64,000 bases of DNA from Desulfovibrio subterraneus (GCF_013340285.1 NZ_BLVO01000016.1:671021-735020), one strand, 5' to 3'; counted from the first letter of the stretch, positions 25,789-35,218 are shown. Program-made: numbers and translations. The notes: generated by a model from the sequence alone, not told the origin.

Positions 25789-26326
25789 GGCCCCCCCGTA
25801 ACAAAAATCGGCAATGCCTCATGTGATGCCGTGTTATCATCGGATGGCACAAAATACGATAACAATCAATAAAGGTATGGTATATTTTGCAATGAAAATG
25901 CAACAAGGTCCTGTTGGAAAATAGGCAAAGTCCCTGATGAACATCCTATCTTCATAGTGAATTTTCAGGGATGTCTACAAATCCTTACAGGATGAGAAAA
26001 GGAAGATGATGTGCATGCTTTTGCCTGAATGTGTCCTATAAGGCGATGGACTATAAAATAATATTGTATTAAGCAATATTTTTCTTGTGCCATAATGCGC
26101 CGATAGTCCTGTTGTTTTCATTTTTTAGTGGTCACATGCGGGGGTGCTGGCCGCGTTGACATGAATGATGAGGGCATTTGTGCTGTGGCACGTCTGATGA
26201 TGTTTTCTGAACTGTTTGTAGTACTTCTGGCGATGTATGGTGTGTGAAATAAAGATAGGCAATTTATGTAGGGGAAAGTTGTTTGTTCACGTGATTATAT
26301 ATTCCTAGAGCGTGCAGGAGGCCATC
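25789..26326. promoter_or_regulatory. Divergent promoter region between the two envelope operons
   Basis: About 540 AT-rich bases between the DUF4384 gene (leftward) and the LPP20-like gene (rightward). Both operons must start here. I found no clear sigma-70 or sigma-54 hexamer pair and no recognisable operator. Because expression of both operons starts in one region, joint regulation is likely. No small gene was seen in it. Confidence 0.5.
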
Positions 26327-27157
26327 ATGAACCGTTTGTCAGTTGCTGTTCTGATATGTCTTATGTGGGTGGGGTCGGCTGTTGCCGGGCTCGAGATACA
26401 TGAGGTTAAAGCAACCTCTGCCGTGTTTGAAAACGGCTACATCCTTGTTGTGGGAGAATCCGAAGGAGGACAAACCCGCTATAAGGCAAAGCGTGCGGCC
26501 ACGGTGATAGCCCAGCGGGCCATGGCAGAAACCGTGAAGGGGCTCAAGCTCTTTGGGGCCAGTACCGTGAGTCAGGGAATGCTGCTCGAAGACTCCATTC
26601 AGACCTCGGTGCAGGGTTTTCTGCAGGGGGCGGAAGTGGTCGCTGAAGAATACGTTGATCAGGGCGGATACGCCCGGGTGGCAATGCGGCTTAACCTGCG
26701 GGGAGAAAATTCTCTGTATGCGACCCTTGCGCCGACCTTGCAGGACCCCCCTTCCGTGTTGAAAGTCTCCGCTCTGGAGACCTTTATTCCGGCAGAACAG
26801 ATCGTTGAATTGCCCCCACAGGCCTACGACGGACTGATTGTCCTTGTAGAGGGGACTGATTTTTCTCCGGCACTTGGAAACAGGATTTTGACGGAGGATA
26901 TGAAAGTGCTTTTTGAGCCTTCCATGGTTTCTCCCAAAATGCTCATGGACCGTGGATGTGGTTCTTTTGCGACGACCGAGGAAAAGGCAAAGGCTTTGCT
27001 GTCTTCCTGGGGATCAACCAACCCCATGGTGGTGAAGTGCACCAAGGTGTTGCAGAAGACCGAGGCCGTAATATCCGAAAGTGATGCCTCGCTGTTATTC
27101 AATCAGAATAAGCAGACCAACATTCTGCCTCAGGCAAAGGTTGTGTTTGTTCTTTAA
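26327..27157 (+). CDS. Exported LPP20/FlgT-like protein
   Basis: 276 residues from ATG 26327, eight bases after CAGGAGG; an upstream GTG in frame at 26312 precedes that site and is rejected. Signal peptide MNRLSVAVLICLMWVGSAVA. Residues 20-125 (VVGESEGGQTRYKAKRAATV; SIQTSVQGFLQGAEVVAEE; YARVAMRLNLRG) resemble the LPP20/FlgT N-terminal domain found in periplasmic and outer-membrane proteins. The C-terminal part is unrecognised. First gene of the rightward operon; a hairpin follows, which may reduce readthrough into the SpoIID gene. Confidence 0.7.
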   Translation: MNRLSVAVLICLMWVGSAVAGLEIHEVKATSAVFENGYILVVGESEGGQTRYKAKRAATVIAQRAMAETVKGLKLFGASTVSQGMLLEDSIQTSVQGFLQGAEVVAEEYVDQGGYARVAMRLNLRGENSLYATLAPTLQDPPSVLKVSALETFIPAEQIVELPPQAYDGLIVLVEGTDFSPALGNRILTEDMKVLFEPSMVSPKMLMDRGCGSFATTEEKAKALLSSWGSTNPMVVKCTKVLQKTEAVISESDASLLFNQNKQTNILPQAKVVFVL

Positions 27158-27168
27158 ATTACGCTGAA

Positions 27169-27192
27169 AAGGGCTGTGGTATCACGGCCCTT
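27169..27192 (+). terminator. Hairpin between LPP20-like and SpoIID genes
   Basis: Stem AAGGGCTGTG / CACGGCCCTT with a four-base loop (one G-T pair) but no T-run, so it is a weak terminator or an mRNA-processing or attenuating hairpin inside the operon. Confidence 0.45.
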
Positions 27193-27198
27193 CCTGTT

Positions 27199-28824
27199 GT
27201 GTCGCCGTCAGCCTTTGGGGGGCTTTGGTTGCTGTATTTCATTCACCTGATACGCCGGAATGCGACAGTCATCCTGACGTTTCTGCTCGTACTGCTGGTT
27301 GTCTCCGTGCCTGCCAAAGCGCGCGCGGAGATAGACGTGCAGACGGAGCAGCTTGCCCGTTGGCAGCTGAATAACGCAGATCTGCTTGTGGATGAGGGAA
27401 AGTATCTGGAGGCAATCAGCTACATCAATTCAGCGTTGGAAGAGAGCCGGTATCCCAAGACCCGTTCTGATGCTCTTCGGGCCAAGGCCATGGTGCTGGC
27501 CGTTTTCCTTGATGCCGCAACCGAGGCTCTCGAGGTGTACCGTGAACTGGCCCGTGAGTTTCCCGACCAGTCGGAACTCGCACTGTATCAGTCCGGGTTC
27601 CTGTTGCAGCAGGCCGGTGATCCGGGACAGGCCCGCGAGCTGTATCAGCAGTATATGCGCACGTATCCACAGGGGAAATATGTCTTTCAGGTGGAGGCCA
27701 TGCTGAGCAGGCTTGGCGAGAGCCGCGCGGATGTTCCTCTGGTGGTGCCGGAGCAGGCAGAAGAAGGGGGAGCTGTCCCTGTGCTGCGTGTTGCCCTTGG
27801 CAAGGCCGCGCAATCAGCCACCTTCAGCGCATCTTCTCCGGACCATCCATCACTGTTCCTCGAAGATGGCAGCGCCCATGCTGCCATAACCATCGTACCT
27901 GCCGGGGACGGCCTGATTGTGAACGGCAGGCAGCACCCTTCGGCCGCGATTTCGCTTAAAAGCACGAAACCTTGCCTTGTTGCCGTGGACGACAGACGCA
28001 AGCTGGTGCGCGGAAACTTCTTGATCCGCAACGACAGGGGCCGACTGCTTGTGCTGAACCTTGTGGATATAGAAGGCTATCTGCTTTCCGTCGTACCTTC
28101 GGAGTCGTATGCCTCGTGGCCCGCTGAAACCCTCAAGGCGCAGGCTATCGCGGCGCGAACCTATGCATATTACCAGAAAATGCATCGTGCCGGCCGCAGT
28201 TACGATATTATCGATGACACCCGCGATCAGATGTATGGCGGCGTTTCCAAGGAAACACCGAAGACATCCGAGGCCGTGAAGCAGACTGCGGGGATGGTTC
28301 TCACATGGAACAATAAGCCGATCCTCTCTCAGTATACCGCCAACAGCGGCGGATATACGGCGGATGCGGGGGCAGTTTTCGGCACAGTCAAACCCTACCT
28401 TGTCGCCCAGAGCGATCCGGCCAGTCTTGCCGGAAAGATGGCCTCGTGGGAGCGCTCGTTCACCGTGTCCCAGATTGTCGGGGCCTTGCGGGCCATAGGC
28501 GTGGATGCGGAAGGCCTGTCTGCGATTGAGCCTGTCCTCTCCGGGCCGTCCGGCCGGATTCTCAAGGCGCGGTTACGCCATGCAAAAGGAGAGATGGTTG
28601 TGCGGATGCGGACAACGCTGGCAAGTTCGCGGGTGCTGAATCTGCCCGAGGTGCTGGTAAGCATAAACAGGCACGGAGATACCTTTGTTTTTACAGGGCG
28701 CGGGCACGGCCACGGGGTCGGTTACTCGCAGTGGGGAGCGGCTGAGCTGGGCAAGAGCCGGACGCATGAGCAGATTCTCGGATTCTATTATCCGAAGACA
28801 AAAATTGAACGGTTATGGAAGTAA
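27199..28824 (+). CDS. SpoIID/LytB-domain protein with TPR-like N-terminus
   Basis: About 541 residues from GTG 27199; the start is uncertain (a TTG at 27229 would still keep the signal segment VILTFLLVLLVVSVPAKARA). Residues about 50-180 are TPR-like (NADLLVDEGKYLEAISYINS; LLQQAGDPGQARELYQQYM). The SpoIID domain covers about 265-540: RGRLLVLNLVDIEGYLLSVV, PAETLKAQAIAARTYAYYQ, TANSGGYTADAG and the signature GRGHGHGVGYSQWGA. SpoIID/AmiD-type proteins cleave glycan strands lacking stem peptides in peptidoglycan, so a periplasmic cell-wall role is likely. Its place beside LpoB- and CsgG-like genes points to envelope maintenance. Confidence 0.87.
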   Translation: MSPSAFGGLWLLYFIHLIRRNATVILTFLLVLLVVSVPAKARAEIDVQTEQLARWQLNNADLLVDEGKYLEAISYINSALEESRYPKTRSDALRAKAMVLAVFLDAATEALEVYRELAREFPDQSELALYQSGFLLQQAGDPGQARELYQQYMRTYPQGKYVFQVEAMLSRLGESRADVPLVVPEQAEEGGAVPVLRVALGKAAQSATFSASSPDHPSLFLEDGSAHAAITIVPAGDGLIVNGRQHPSAAISLKSTKPCLVAVDDRRKLVRGNFLIRNDRGRLLVLNLVDIEGYLLSVVPSESYASWPAETLKAQAIAARTYAYYQKMHRAGRSYDIIDDTRDQMYGGVSKETPKTSEAVKQTAGMVLTWNNKPILSQYTANSGGYTADAGAVFGTVKPYLVAQSDPASLAGKMASWERSFTVSQIVGALRAIGVDAEGLSAIEPVLSGPSGRILKARLRHAKGEMVVRMRTTLASSRVLNLPEVLVSINRHGDTFVFTGRGHGHGVGYSQWGAAELGKSRTHEQILGFYYPKTKIERLWK

Positions 28825-29024
28825 TACCGGCAGCGCCTGCCTTGTGCGGGCCTGTGCCGTTTTGATCGGGAAGAAGCAGAGAGCCGGGGTGCGGTGCTGC
28901 GGTTTCAGCGCGGGCCAAACGTGCTCGCGGGACCGATGGCAGATATGCAACGGCTCGGGAAAGATGGAGACCTGCCGGATGGCCGGGAATCCGGCATTGT
29001 ATTTTACCTGAAAAAGGGGGCTAT

Positions 29025-29924
29025 ATGACCACTCATATGAAACATGTGGCAGCAGTTTTCTGCACCTTCCTCGCAGGGCTCTTCCTGCTGGCCGGTGCGG
29101 CGCATGCGCAGGGAGAAGCTGCACCGGGCAAGGTGACGGTTGCCATTCAGGAGATCAAGGTGAGTCCTGATGTTTCTGCTGCAGCAGCAAAGAATGTGAA
29201 CAAGAGCATGCTGCTTGCCGAGCTTGAAACGGCCGTGCGTAACAGCCGCAAACTGGCTTTGTTTACCAGGCAGGCTGACGTGCTCGCCGCTGTGCGGGAA
29301 GAGCAGCAGTTTGCCAAGAGCTCCCTGACAAGCGGCCCCGGTGCGGAAGAAGGCAAGCTCGGCATTGCGCAGTTGCTTATCATTCCCGAGGTGCAGCGAA
29401 TCTCGATGTACCGCGAGGCCGTTGCCATTCCCAATATCGAAAACAAGTTCCGTCGTCGCGATATAGGGGCCATGAGCACGAGTGTGCAGATTGTGGATAC
29501 CTCCACCGGCGAACTGAAGGCTTCTTATATCGTTGAAAGCAGCTTCTCTACCAAAGAGGCCATCGTGAACAGCGGGAACAAGACTCCCGATCCGGTCATT
29601 TTTAAACATCTTGCGCAGAAAATGGCAGCGAAGACCGTGGATGAGTTGCTGGATACGGTGTTCCCGATGCTCATCGTGCAGGTTCGCGGCAATGAAGTGA
29701 TTATCAACCGGGGGCAGGATGGCGGACTCAAGAAAGGGATGCGCCTTGAAGTGTTCACGCCCGGTGAAATCATCAAGGACCCCTACACCGGAGAGAATCT
29801 TGGCAGTGCCGAGGCTTACGCCGGCAAGATCGAGGTGACCCGCGTCAATCCCAAGATGACGACCTGCCGTATTGTGGAAGGTGGCCCGATGGCTGTCCGC
29901 GATATCGTGCGTAAGCCGCAATAG
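29025..29924 (+). CDS. CsgG-like envelope protein
   Basis: 299 residues with a signal peptide (AVFCTFLAGLFLLAGAAHAQ). Residues 35-210 follow the CsgG/LpoB-type pattern: KVTVAIQEIKVSPD, ELETAVRNSRKLALFTRQAD, LGIAQLLIIPEVQRI and VQIVDTSTGELKASYIVES. The C-terminal 75 residues form a separate small domain (NEVIINRGQDGGLKKGMRL, EVFTPGEIIKDPYTGENLG) that recurs at the end of the next protein. There is no lipobox Cys, so it is probably soluble in the periplasm. The spacing to the next gene is eight bases. Confidence 0.78.
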   Translation: MTTHMKHVAAVFCTFLAGLFLLAGAAHAQGEAAPGKVTVAIQEIKVSPDVSAAAAKNVNKSMLLAELETAVRNSRKLALFTRQADVLAAVREEQQFAKSSLTSGPGAEEGKLGIAQLLIIPEVQRISMYREAVAIPNIENKFRRRDIGAMSTSVQIVDTSTGELKASYIVESSFSTKEAIVNSGNKTPDPVIFKHLAQKMAAKTVDELLDTVFPMLIVQVRGNEVIINRGQDGGLKKGMRLEVFTPGEIIKDPYTGENLGSAEAYAGKIEVTRVNPKMTTCRIVEGGPMAVRDIVRKPQ

Positions 29925-29932
29925 GAGCAAGT

Positions 29933-31777
29933 ATGGTATTCCGGATAGTTTCCTGCATGGCAGGCTTGCTGCTGTGTTTATGCCTGATCGGGGCAGAGCC
30001 GGGGCATTGTGCAGAACAGACGTTGCCCAGCATCGCCATCATATCCTGCGATGATCAGCTCGCAGGCGGAACCGGCGCCCAGCGTCAGTATACCATTCCG
30101 CTGCCCATGGCGGATCGAATTGCGGAAGTGCTGCAGAACAGCAAGCGTTTTCGTGTGCTGGACAGGGGCATGCTGCAGCGTGTGGTGAACGAGCGGCTTT
30201 CCAACGAGGAGCCGCAGGGCTTCTTTGCCAAACTGGGCGATGCCATGGAACGTGCAGTTTCCCGTGGCAGCATGATCGGAGACAGGGTTCTCTCCAGCGC
30301 TCAGGGGGGCAAGGCTCCGTTGGTGCATGCTCTGCAGAATATCGGCAACGACAGTCAGGCCGATTATCTGGTGTTCGGCAGCATTGAAACCATGCAGGCC
30401 AGCCAGACCACCGTTGCCGTGGGCAATGTGACTCTGCCGGTCAGCAAGCAGGCTCTCAACCTGCGCATCCGCATGCGTGTGGTGGATGTGAAGACCACGG
30501 AACTGGTGGGCATGATCAATGCCAGCGAGACGGTGGAAAGCTGGTCCGGTGACGGCGGCAGCGACGCGGCCGGAGAAATGATGGACGCTGTCTGCAAGAA
30601 GCTGGCAGGGCGTATCATTGACGTGATTTATCCGGCAAAGCTGGCAGGAACCGGTACGCTTGTGGTGACCCGTGGGGCCAACGACGGCGTGGAAGAAGGA
30701 GCCGTGTTCGAGATTCTGCGTGCCGGCGAAGCTGTGGTGGAAGAAGGCGTCGGCAGCATCGGCACCATTAAGAAAAGAATCGGCACGGTGCGAGCTGTGG
30801 ATGTTCAGGAGAGATTGAGCGTTGTGGAGCCGGTTGAAGGTGAAGGATTTATGGCGGGCGACCTTGCCTTCCGGAAGGACGAAGGCCGAACCGCGCGTGC
30901 CGCCGGACAACCCGCAGCCTATGCCGGAAAAAAGCTGGCTTCGCCCAATGGTTCCAACAGGTTTGCCATTGCCGTGGGCAAGGTCACCTTTCTGGGCGGC
31001 TCCCCTGCGGTGCAGCAGAATGTGGCAACGCGTATTGTCGGTGACCTGTCTGCCCGTCTGACAGCATCCAACCGTTTCATCCTTGCCGACAGAAGCAGCC
31101 TTGACCAGAGCGTGCAGGAAGCCACCTTTGATGAAACCGTACACAACGGTGACATGGCTGCCCGCATGCAGCAGCTGCAGGGCGTGGATTATATTTTGAC
31201 CGTTGAAATGCGTCAGCTTGGCGTAACGGTTAAAACAGAGGCTGTGCCGTATCTGAATGAGACCATTACAAGCGGTCAGCAACACCTGGAAGCAGTTCTG
31301 CGTCTGCTTGATACGCATTCCGGAACCGTGGTGCTGGCGGAAAAGGTGTATTCTGCAGAAGATCTGCACGAAGACAGTTCCATCAGCCGTTTCGTGGACA
31401 GCTTCTGCGGAGACGCCGTAGCACGCGTCATTAACCGGTTGTTCCCCGTCAAAGTCATGCATGCATCCGGCAAAGCCTGTTACATCAACCGTGGTCTTGA
31501 TGGGGGGATTGCCTCCGGACAGAAGTTTGAGGTGTTCCGCCCGGGTGAAGAGATGAAGGACCCTGACACGGGATTGACGTTCGGTGCGGCGGAAGTGTCT
31601 GTCGGACATATCCGCTGTGCGGGCGTTGAGGCCAGCCGTTCCCGTTGCGAACAGGTGGATGGTGAGCCGCTGCAGGTGGGCGATATCGCGCGAGTGGTAA
31701 AGCAGAAAAGTGCTGGGCAGTCTAAGCAGTCGCAGCCGGTCAAGACGCAGGCTGCCCCTGCACAACCGCAATGGTAA
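29933..31777 (+). CDS. Double CsgG-like envelope protein
   Basis: 614 residues with a signal peptide (about 1-27). Two CsgG-like units in tandem: unit 1 about 30-330 (PSIAIISCDDQ, FRVLDRGMLQRVVNERLSN, YLVFGSIETMQ) and unit 2 about 335-600 (FAIAVGKVTFLGGSPAVQQN, RFILADRSSLDQSVQEATF, VDYILTVEMRQLG). Each ends in the same kind of C-terminal domain (TRGANDGVEEGAVFEILRAG; INRGLDGGIASGQKFEVFRP), also present in the preceding gene, so the arrangement arose by duplication and fusion. CsgG itself is an outer-membrane pore; these versions lack the lipid Cys and may be periplasmic assembly factors. Codon GTA-TTC follows the ATG; the ribosome-binding site GGAGC is good. Confidence 0.78.
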   Translation: MVFRIVSCMAGLLLCLCLIGAEPGHCAEQTLPSIAIISCDDQLAGGTGAQRQYTIPLPMADRIAEVLQNSKRFRVLDRGMLQRVVNERLSNEEPQGFFAKLGDAMERAVSRGSMIGDRVLSSAQGGKAPLVHALQNIGNDSQADYLVFGSIETMQASQTTVAVGNVTLPVSKQALNLRIRMRVVDVKTTELVGMINASETVESWSGDGGSDAAGEMMDAVCKKLAGRIIDVIYPAKLAGTGTLVVTRGANDGVEEGAVFEILRAGEAVVEEGVGSIGTIKKRIGTVRAVDVQERLSVVEPVEGEGFMAGDLAFRKDEGRTARAAGQPAAYAGKKLASPNGSNRFAIAVGKVTFLGGSPAVQQNVATRIVGDLSARLTASNRFILADRSSLDQSVQEATFDETVHNGDMAARMQQLQGVDYILTVEMRQLGVTVKTEAVPYLNETITSGQQHLEAVLRLLDTHSGTVVLAEKVYSAEDLHEDSSISRFVDSFCGDAVARVINRLFPVKVMHASGKACYINRGLDGGIASGQKFEVFRPGEEMKDPDTGLTFGAAEVSVGHIRCAGVEASRSRCEQVDGEPLQVGDIARVVKQKSAGQSKQSQPVKTQAAPAQPQW

Positions 31778-31791
31778 TAAGGGGGGAAGAT

Positions 31792-33855
31792 ATGAAATCG
31801 ACGTTGCGGGCACGGCCTGTGCCGCATGTTTTTGTGCTCGTTGTGTGCTGTTTGTTTTCGGTCAGTATGCTGCTGGGCGGATGTGTTGATAAGAACGGCA
31901 ATCTGGCAATGGTGCCGCTGATGACGAATTCGACCTCCACGAAGCAGGTGGAAGAAAAACCCGCTGTCGTTGTGCCGGATGCCAGCGCCACGGCTTTCGA
32001 GGCATGCAATGTCAGAAAGCAGGCAAGCACCAAGAGTCCGGTTGTCTTTCGGCTGGCGCAGGATCAGCAGGTTTTGCTGACCGGCCAATCCGGCGATTGG
32101 TATGTGATCAAAACGGAGCAGGGCGAGGGCTTTGTCTACCGCTCCCTGCTTGGGGTCAATCTGAGCCCGGGAGAAAGCTACTCCACCTCTCTTCTTGCCG
32201 GTAAAAAGCTCTACAAGGAAGCATCGCATAAAACAGCAGTGCTTGGTGTGACCGGGCAGGAGGCCTGCGGTGAGGTGCTTGGCCGCGAAGGGAAATATTA
32301 TAAAGTCAGCTATGGTGAAACCACCGGATATGTCTTCCACAAGAACCTCGTTATCAATGTGGACAGCCGGTCCGTTCCCGAGCAGAAGGCAGGCCCGGAC
32401 AATGTGGCGAAGGTGCAGGAGGTGCTGACCTCTTATGCTGAAAAGAATGCCAGTGTCCGCGGTAACTTTGCCCTGGGTAAATATGACGATGTGGCAGCCG
32501 AGCTTGATGAACGGTATGGCGCAGAAGACAATCTGGCGGATATTCCGGAACATGCCAATGAAATGGATCTGCTCCCTGCCATTGAGCGTGGCTATCTTGA
32601 GTTCGAAATGTCTCGCTACAATGAATCCGTGGCGTATTTCTCCGGGGCTGAGCAGACCTTGACTGACAGGGAAAACCGTTCCTCTTCCGGAAGCTTTGCC
32701 ATGGGATGTTTTTCCGGCCTGGCAACCATGGTCGGCTTTGAAGAGGTAACTCCTTACGACGGGCCGGGTTTTGAAAAAGTCCTGATGCTCAACTACAAGG
32801 CGCTTGCCTATCTGATGAACGGGGAGCGCAAGGCCTATAACGTGACTCGCCGTGCCATCGAGATTCAGGGGCAGGAGCGTGAGGCGTTTGCCAAGCAGAT
32901 AGAAGAGGCTCAGGCCAAGCTGGAAAAGGAAAAGCAGGAAGCCGTCGAGAAGCAGGCTAAGGAAATTGAGGCGCAGAACGTTGCCGGAAACGGAACGCAG
33001 CAGGGAGACAAGAAGGCGCAGGGGGTGGATTTTGCCAAGCTCGATTTCTCCAAGGTGCTGCTCCTGAATTCGGCGTCACAGGTGAAGCGGGCCAAAACTG
33101 TTCCCAGCGCTTTTGTGAATCCTTTTGGTGATTATCTGAATGCCGCCATTCTTGAGATTGACGGGTATGAAGATTCCGGCCAGCGGAGCGCAGCGAAAAT
33201 CGCATACGAAAAGGCAGCTCAACTGCAGCCCAAATGTTCCGTGCTGGCAAAAGCCGCAAAGGATATGGACAAGAGCCCGAAAGGCCGTCTTGTGCATGTG
33301 ATCGTGGCGGACGGTTTTGGTCCGGAAAAGACCATTCAGACAACGGGCATTCCCATTTCTTCTCTGCCGGTCATTGTCAAATCCGCCGTGTACAAGTCCG
33401 TTCCGTCGGACGTTGCATTTGCAGAGGTTGCGTACGGCAAGACCAATACGCGGCTTGAGTTGCTGGCGGATCTTGAGGCATTGGCACTGCGCTATGAGGC
33501 AGATGCTCTGCCTATGAATTCTGCAAAGATATTCACCAACATTCTGCGTTCCTATTTCGAGCGTCAGATGCTGTCCAATGCTGCAGGCGGATTCGGCGAA
33601 ATTGCAGGGGCGCTGCACGACGCCATGTCAAAGCCGGACTCCCGCTCGTGGCTGACCATGCCCTGCACCATCAGCGTGCAGCGGTTGATGCTGCCGGAAA
33701 ATGTCAGCTCGCTTACCCTTCGTACCCGCAACGCCAAGAACAAGGTGTTGAACACCGTTACCATCAACCTTCCTGCCAATGGTCCGTGCATTGTGTATGC
33801 GCGAAGCATGAATGAGAACCTCACTGCTCATGTGAGCAAGGGGTCCTGGCTGTAA
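31792..33855 (+). CDS. SH3-domain and coiled-coil lipoprotein (COG3014-like)
   Basis: 687 residues from ATG 31792, after GGGGGGAAG; an upstream ATG at 31771 overlaps the previous stop and lacks a site. The signal ends in a lipobox (SMLLGGC). Two bacterial SH3-like repeats about residues 55-195 (EACNVRKQASTKSPVVFRLA; YVIKTEQGEGFVYRSLLG; YKVSYGETTGYVFHKNLV) suggest peptidoglycan binding. A helical part follows with DLLPAIERGYLEFEMSRYN and a Lys/Glu-rich coiled coil (about 360-405). The C-terminal half (LVHVIVADGFGPEKTIQTTG) resembles proteins that stand next to LpoB and YcfL in other bacteria. Likely outer-membrane lipoprotein acting in wall synthesis; inferred. Confidence 0.75.
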   Translation: MKSTLRARPVPHVFVLVVCCLFSVSMLLGGCVDKNGNLAMVPLMTNSTSTKQVEEKPAVVVPDASATAFEACNVRKQASTKSPVVFRLAQDQQVLLTGQSGDWYVIKTEQGEGFVYRSLLGVNLSPGESYSTSLLAGKKLYKEASHKTAVLGVTGQEACGEVLGREGKYYKVSYGETTGYVFHKNLVINVDSRSVPEQKAGPDNVAKVQEVLTSYAEKNASVRGNFALGKYDDVAAELDERYGAEDNLADIPEHANEMDLLPAIERGYLEFEMSRYNESVAYFSGAEQTLTDRENRSSSGSFAMGCFSGLATMVGFEEVTPYDGPGFEKVLMLNYKALAYLMNGERKAYNVTRRAIEIQGQEREAFAKQIEEAQAKLEKEKQEAVEKQAKEIEAQNVAGNGTQQGDKKAQGVDFAKLDFSKVLLLNSASQVKRAKTVPSAFVNPFGDYLNAAILEIDGYEDSGQRSAAKIAYEKAAQLQPKCSVLAKAAKDMDKSPKGRLVHVIVADGFGPEKTIQTTGIPISSLPVIVKSAVYKSVPSDVAFAEVAYGKTNTRLELLADLEALALRYEADALPMNSAKIFTNILRSYFERQMLSNAAGGFGEIAGALHDAMSKPDSRSWLTMPCTISVQRLMLPENVSSLTLRTRNAKNKVLNTVTINLPANGPCIVYARSMNENLTAHVSKGSWL

Positions 33856-33872
33856 TCCCAAGAGGAGCAATT

Positions 33873-34343
33873 ATGCGAAATACTCTGTTAACATTCTTTC
33901 TGTGTCTCATGCTCTCTCTTTCTCTCGGAGCATGCACCAGTGTCTACACCGGCAAACGCGTCACCTCTGATGCAGGTGCGGTAGTCGGGGCTACGGACAA
34001 TACCGTTGAAATTGGCGACAGAACCAAATTCATCATCGCTTCTGAAGTTCTTCTCGGCAACGTCATGCTGGAGAATCCGCGCTTCAGAAGAGTGGGGAAC
34101 TTCACGCAAGGCGCAGCAGTCATCCAGAACATCAGTGATGAACGGCTGTCTCTTGAATACATGGTAACGTGGCAGGATGAGCAGGGCTTCCCTATTGATG
34201 TCCCCCATGTCTGGCACCATATCACGCTCATGCCGCATATGTCCGAGCAGATTTCGTCCACGGGCAAGGCGAACAATGCCTATCACATGACCGTTGCAGT
34301 GCGTTTTCCCAATGAATCCCTTGAAGCCCCTGTGAGGAAGTAA
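33873..34343 (+). CDS. YcfL-like lipoprotein
   Basis: 156 residues. Signal and lipobox: LCLMLSLSLGACTS. The mature domain (TVEIGDRTKFIIASEVLLGN; FTQGAAVIQNISDERLSLEY; WQDEQGFPIDVPHVWHHITL) has the YcfL/DUF1425 fold pattern. In enterobacteria YcfL is encoded beside LpoB, the activator of penicillin-binding protein 1B; here an LpoB-like gene follows two bases later, keeping that pairing. AGAGGAG precedes the start. Outer-membrane lipoprotein of uncertain molecular function. Confidence 0.82.
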   Translation: MRNTLLTFFLCLMLSLSLGACTSVYTGKRVTSDAGAVVGATDNTVEIGDRTKFIIASEVLLGNVMLENPRFRRVGNFTQGAAVIQNISDERLSLEYMVTWQDEQGFPIDVPHVWHHITLMPHMSEQISSTGKANNAYHMTVAVRFPNESLEAPVRK

Positions 34344-34345
34344 CA

Positions 34346-34885
34346 ATGCAGTATTTCAGACTGATTCTCTTGTGCGCGGCCCTGATTGCCCTTGCGGGTT
34401 GTACTTCTTCTCTGGGCAACTCTTTCGGAGGACAGGGGAATGTAGGAATCGTGGACAGCAGCGAACGCACTCACCACGACACCAAGCTGACCGGCACTGA
34501 CTTTGTGCAGTTCGCGGAAAAGGTGACGGACAAGATGCTGCGTTCCCCGCTGATTTCTTCCTGGGAAGGCAAGCGTCCCAAAGTGGTTGTCGGCCACCTG
34601 CTTAACAACACGATGGATGAGAATCTGCGCATTGCAGACATTCACGACCGTATTCAGGAAATGCTCATGGCATCAGGCGTAATGCGCGTGATGGATGCAT
34701 CTTCCACGTCTTTTGACTACGTGATGAAGAACACCATAACCTCCACTGAACAGGGTAATTCCTCAACCGGAGAAAAGCTGGCCAACTATACGCTGATGCT
34801 CAAGATGTATACCATCGAAGGCGAACTGGTTGGCCAGTGGTCGGATGACCTTGTGCTTGCCAAGGGGAAAAGAAGCGTATTTTAA
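34346..34885 (+). CDS. LpoB-like penicillin-binding-protein activator lipoprotein
   Basis: 179 residues. Signal and lipobox ALIALAGCTS. The domain about 50-175 reads GTDFVQFAEKVTDKMLRSPL, PKVVVGHLLNNTMDENLRIA and YTLMLKMYTIEGELVGQWSD, as in LpoB, an outer-membrane lipoprotein that reaches through the periplasm to stimulate a peptidoglycan synthase. It lacks the long Pro-rich linker of E. coli LpoB. Last gene of the operon, closed by a strong terminator 20 bases downstream. The activation role is inferred from the family. Confidence 0.83.
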   Translation: MQYFRLILLCAALIALAGCTSSLGNSFGGQGNVGIVDSSERTHHDTKLTGTDFVQFAEKVTDKMLRSPLISSWEGKRPKVVVGHLLNNTMDENLRIADIHDRIQEMLMASGVMRVMDASSTSFDYVMKNTITSTEQGNSSTGEKLANYTLMLKMYTIEGELVGQWSDDLVLAKGKRSVF

Positions 34886-34906
34886 TTTGTAGTTAATCGT
34901 TTTATA

Positions 34907-34943
34907 GCAGGCTCCTGCCGGTTAAGCGGCAGGAGCCTGCTTT
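34907..34943 (+). terminator. Strong Rho-independent terminator of the envelope operon
   Basis: Perfect 14-base stem GCAGGCTCCTGCCG / CGGCAGGAGCCTGC with a short loop, then TTT. The following bases to 35218 are AT-rich and hold no convincing gene; the promoter of the glycan cluster may lie there. Confidence 0.9.
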
Positions 34944-35218
34944 GCTATAATATCACTCTATGTGGATATTTAGACCTGAGAACTATGGAAAGGGTGATAA
35001 ACAGTCTGGTTGTATTTGGATTTCCCCATCAGTATGCGCTCCGGCACAAGGGTGGTGTTTGGGAGAAAATCGTGCTAATGTGATTTTATTGGAAATATTC
35101 TTTGATAGCAGATGGTTAGCGATATGGTTTTCGTTGATTTTAGCGGGTTTGCATGCAATGCCGACTCTTTTTCGGATGGCAATGATCTTCTGTTGGAACA
35201 TACATCGGGTAGAAATTG

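Noticed and set aside
29978-31813. A 611-codon open frame on the minus strand
   Set aside because: It is wholly antisense to the double CsgG-like gene, is rich in His, Arg and Cys as typical of shadow frames in GC-rich genes, and has no recognisable domain. The same holds for 29004-29930 and 31480-32553 on the minus strand.
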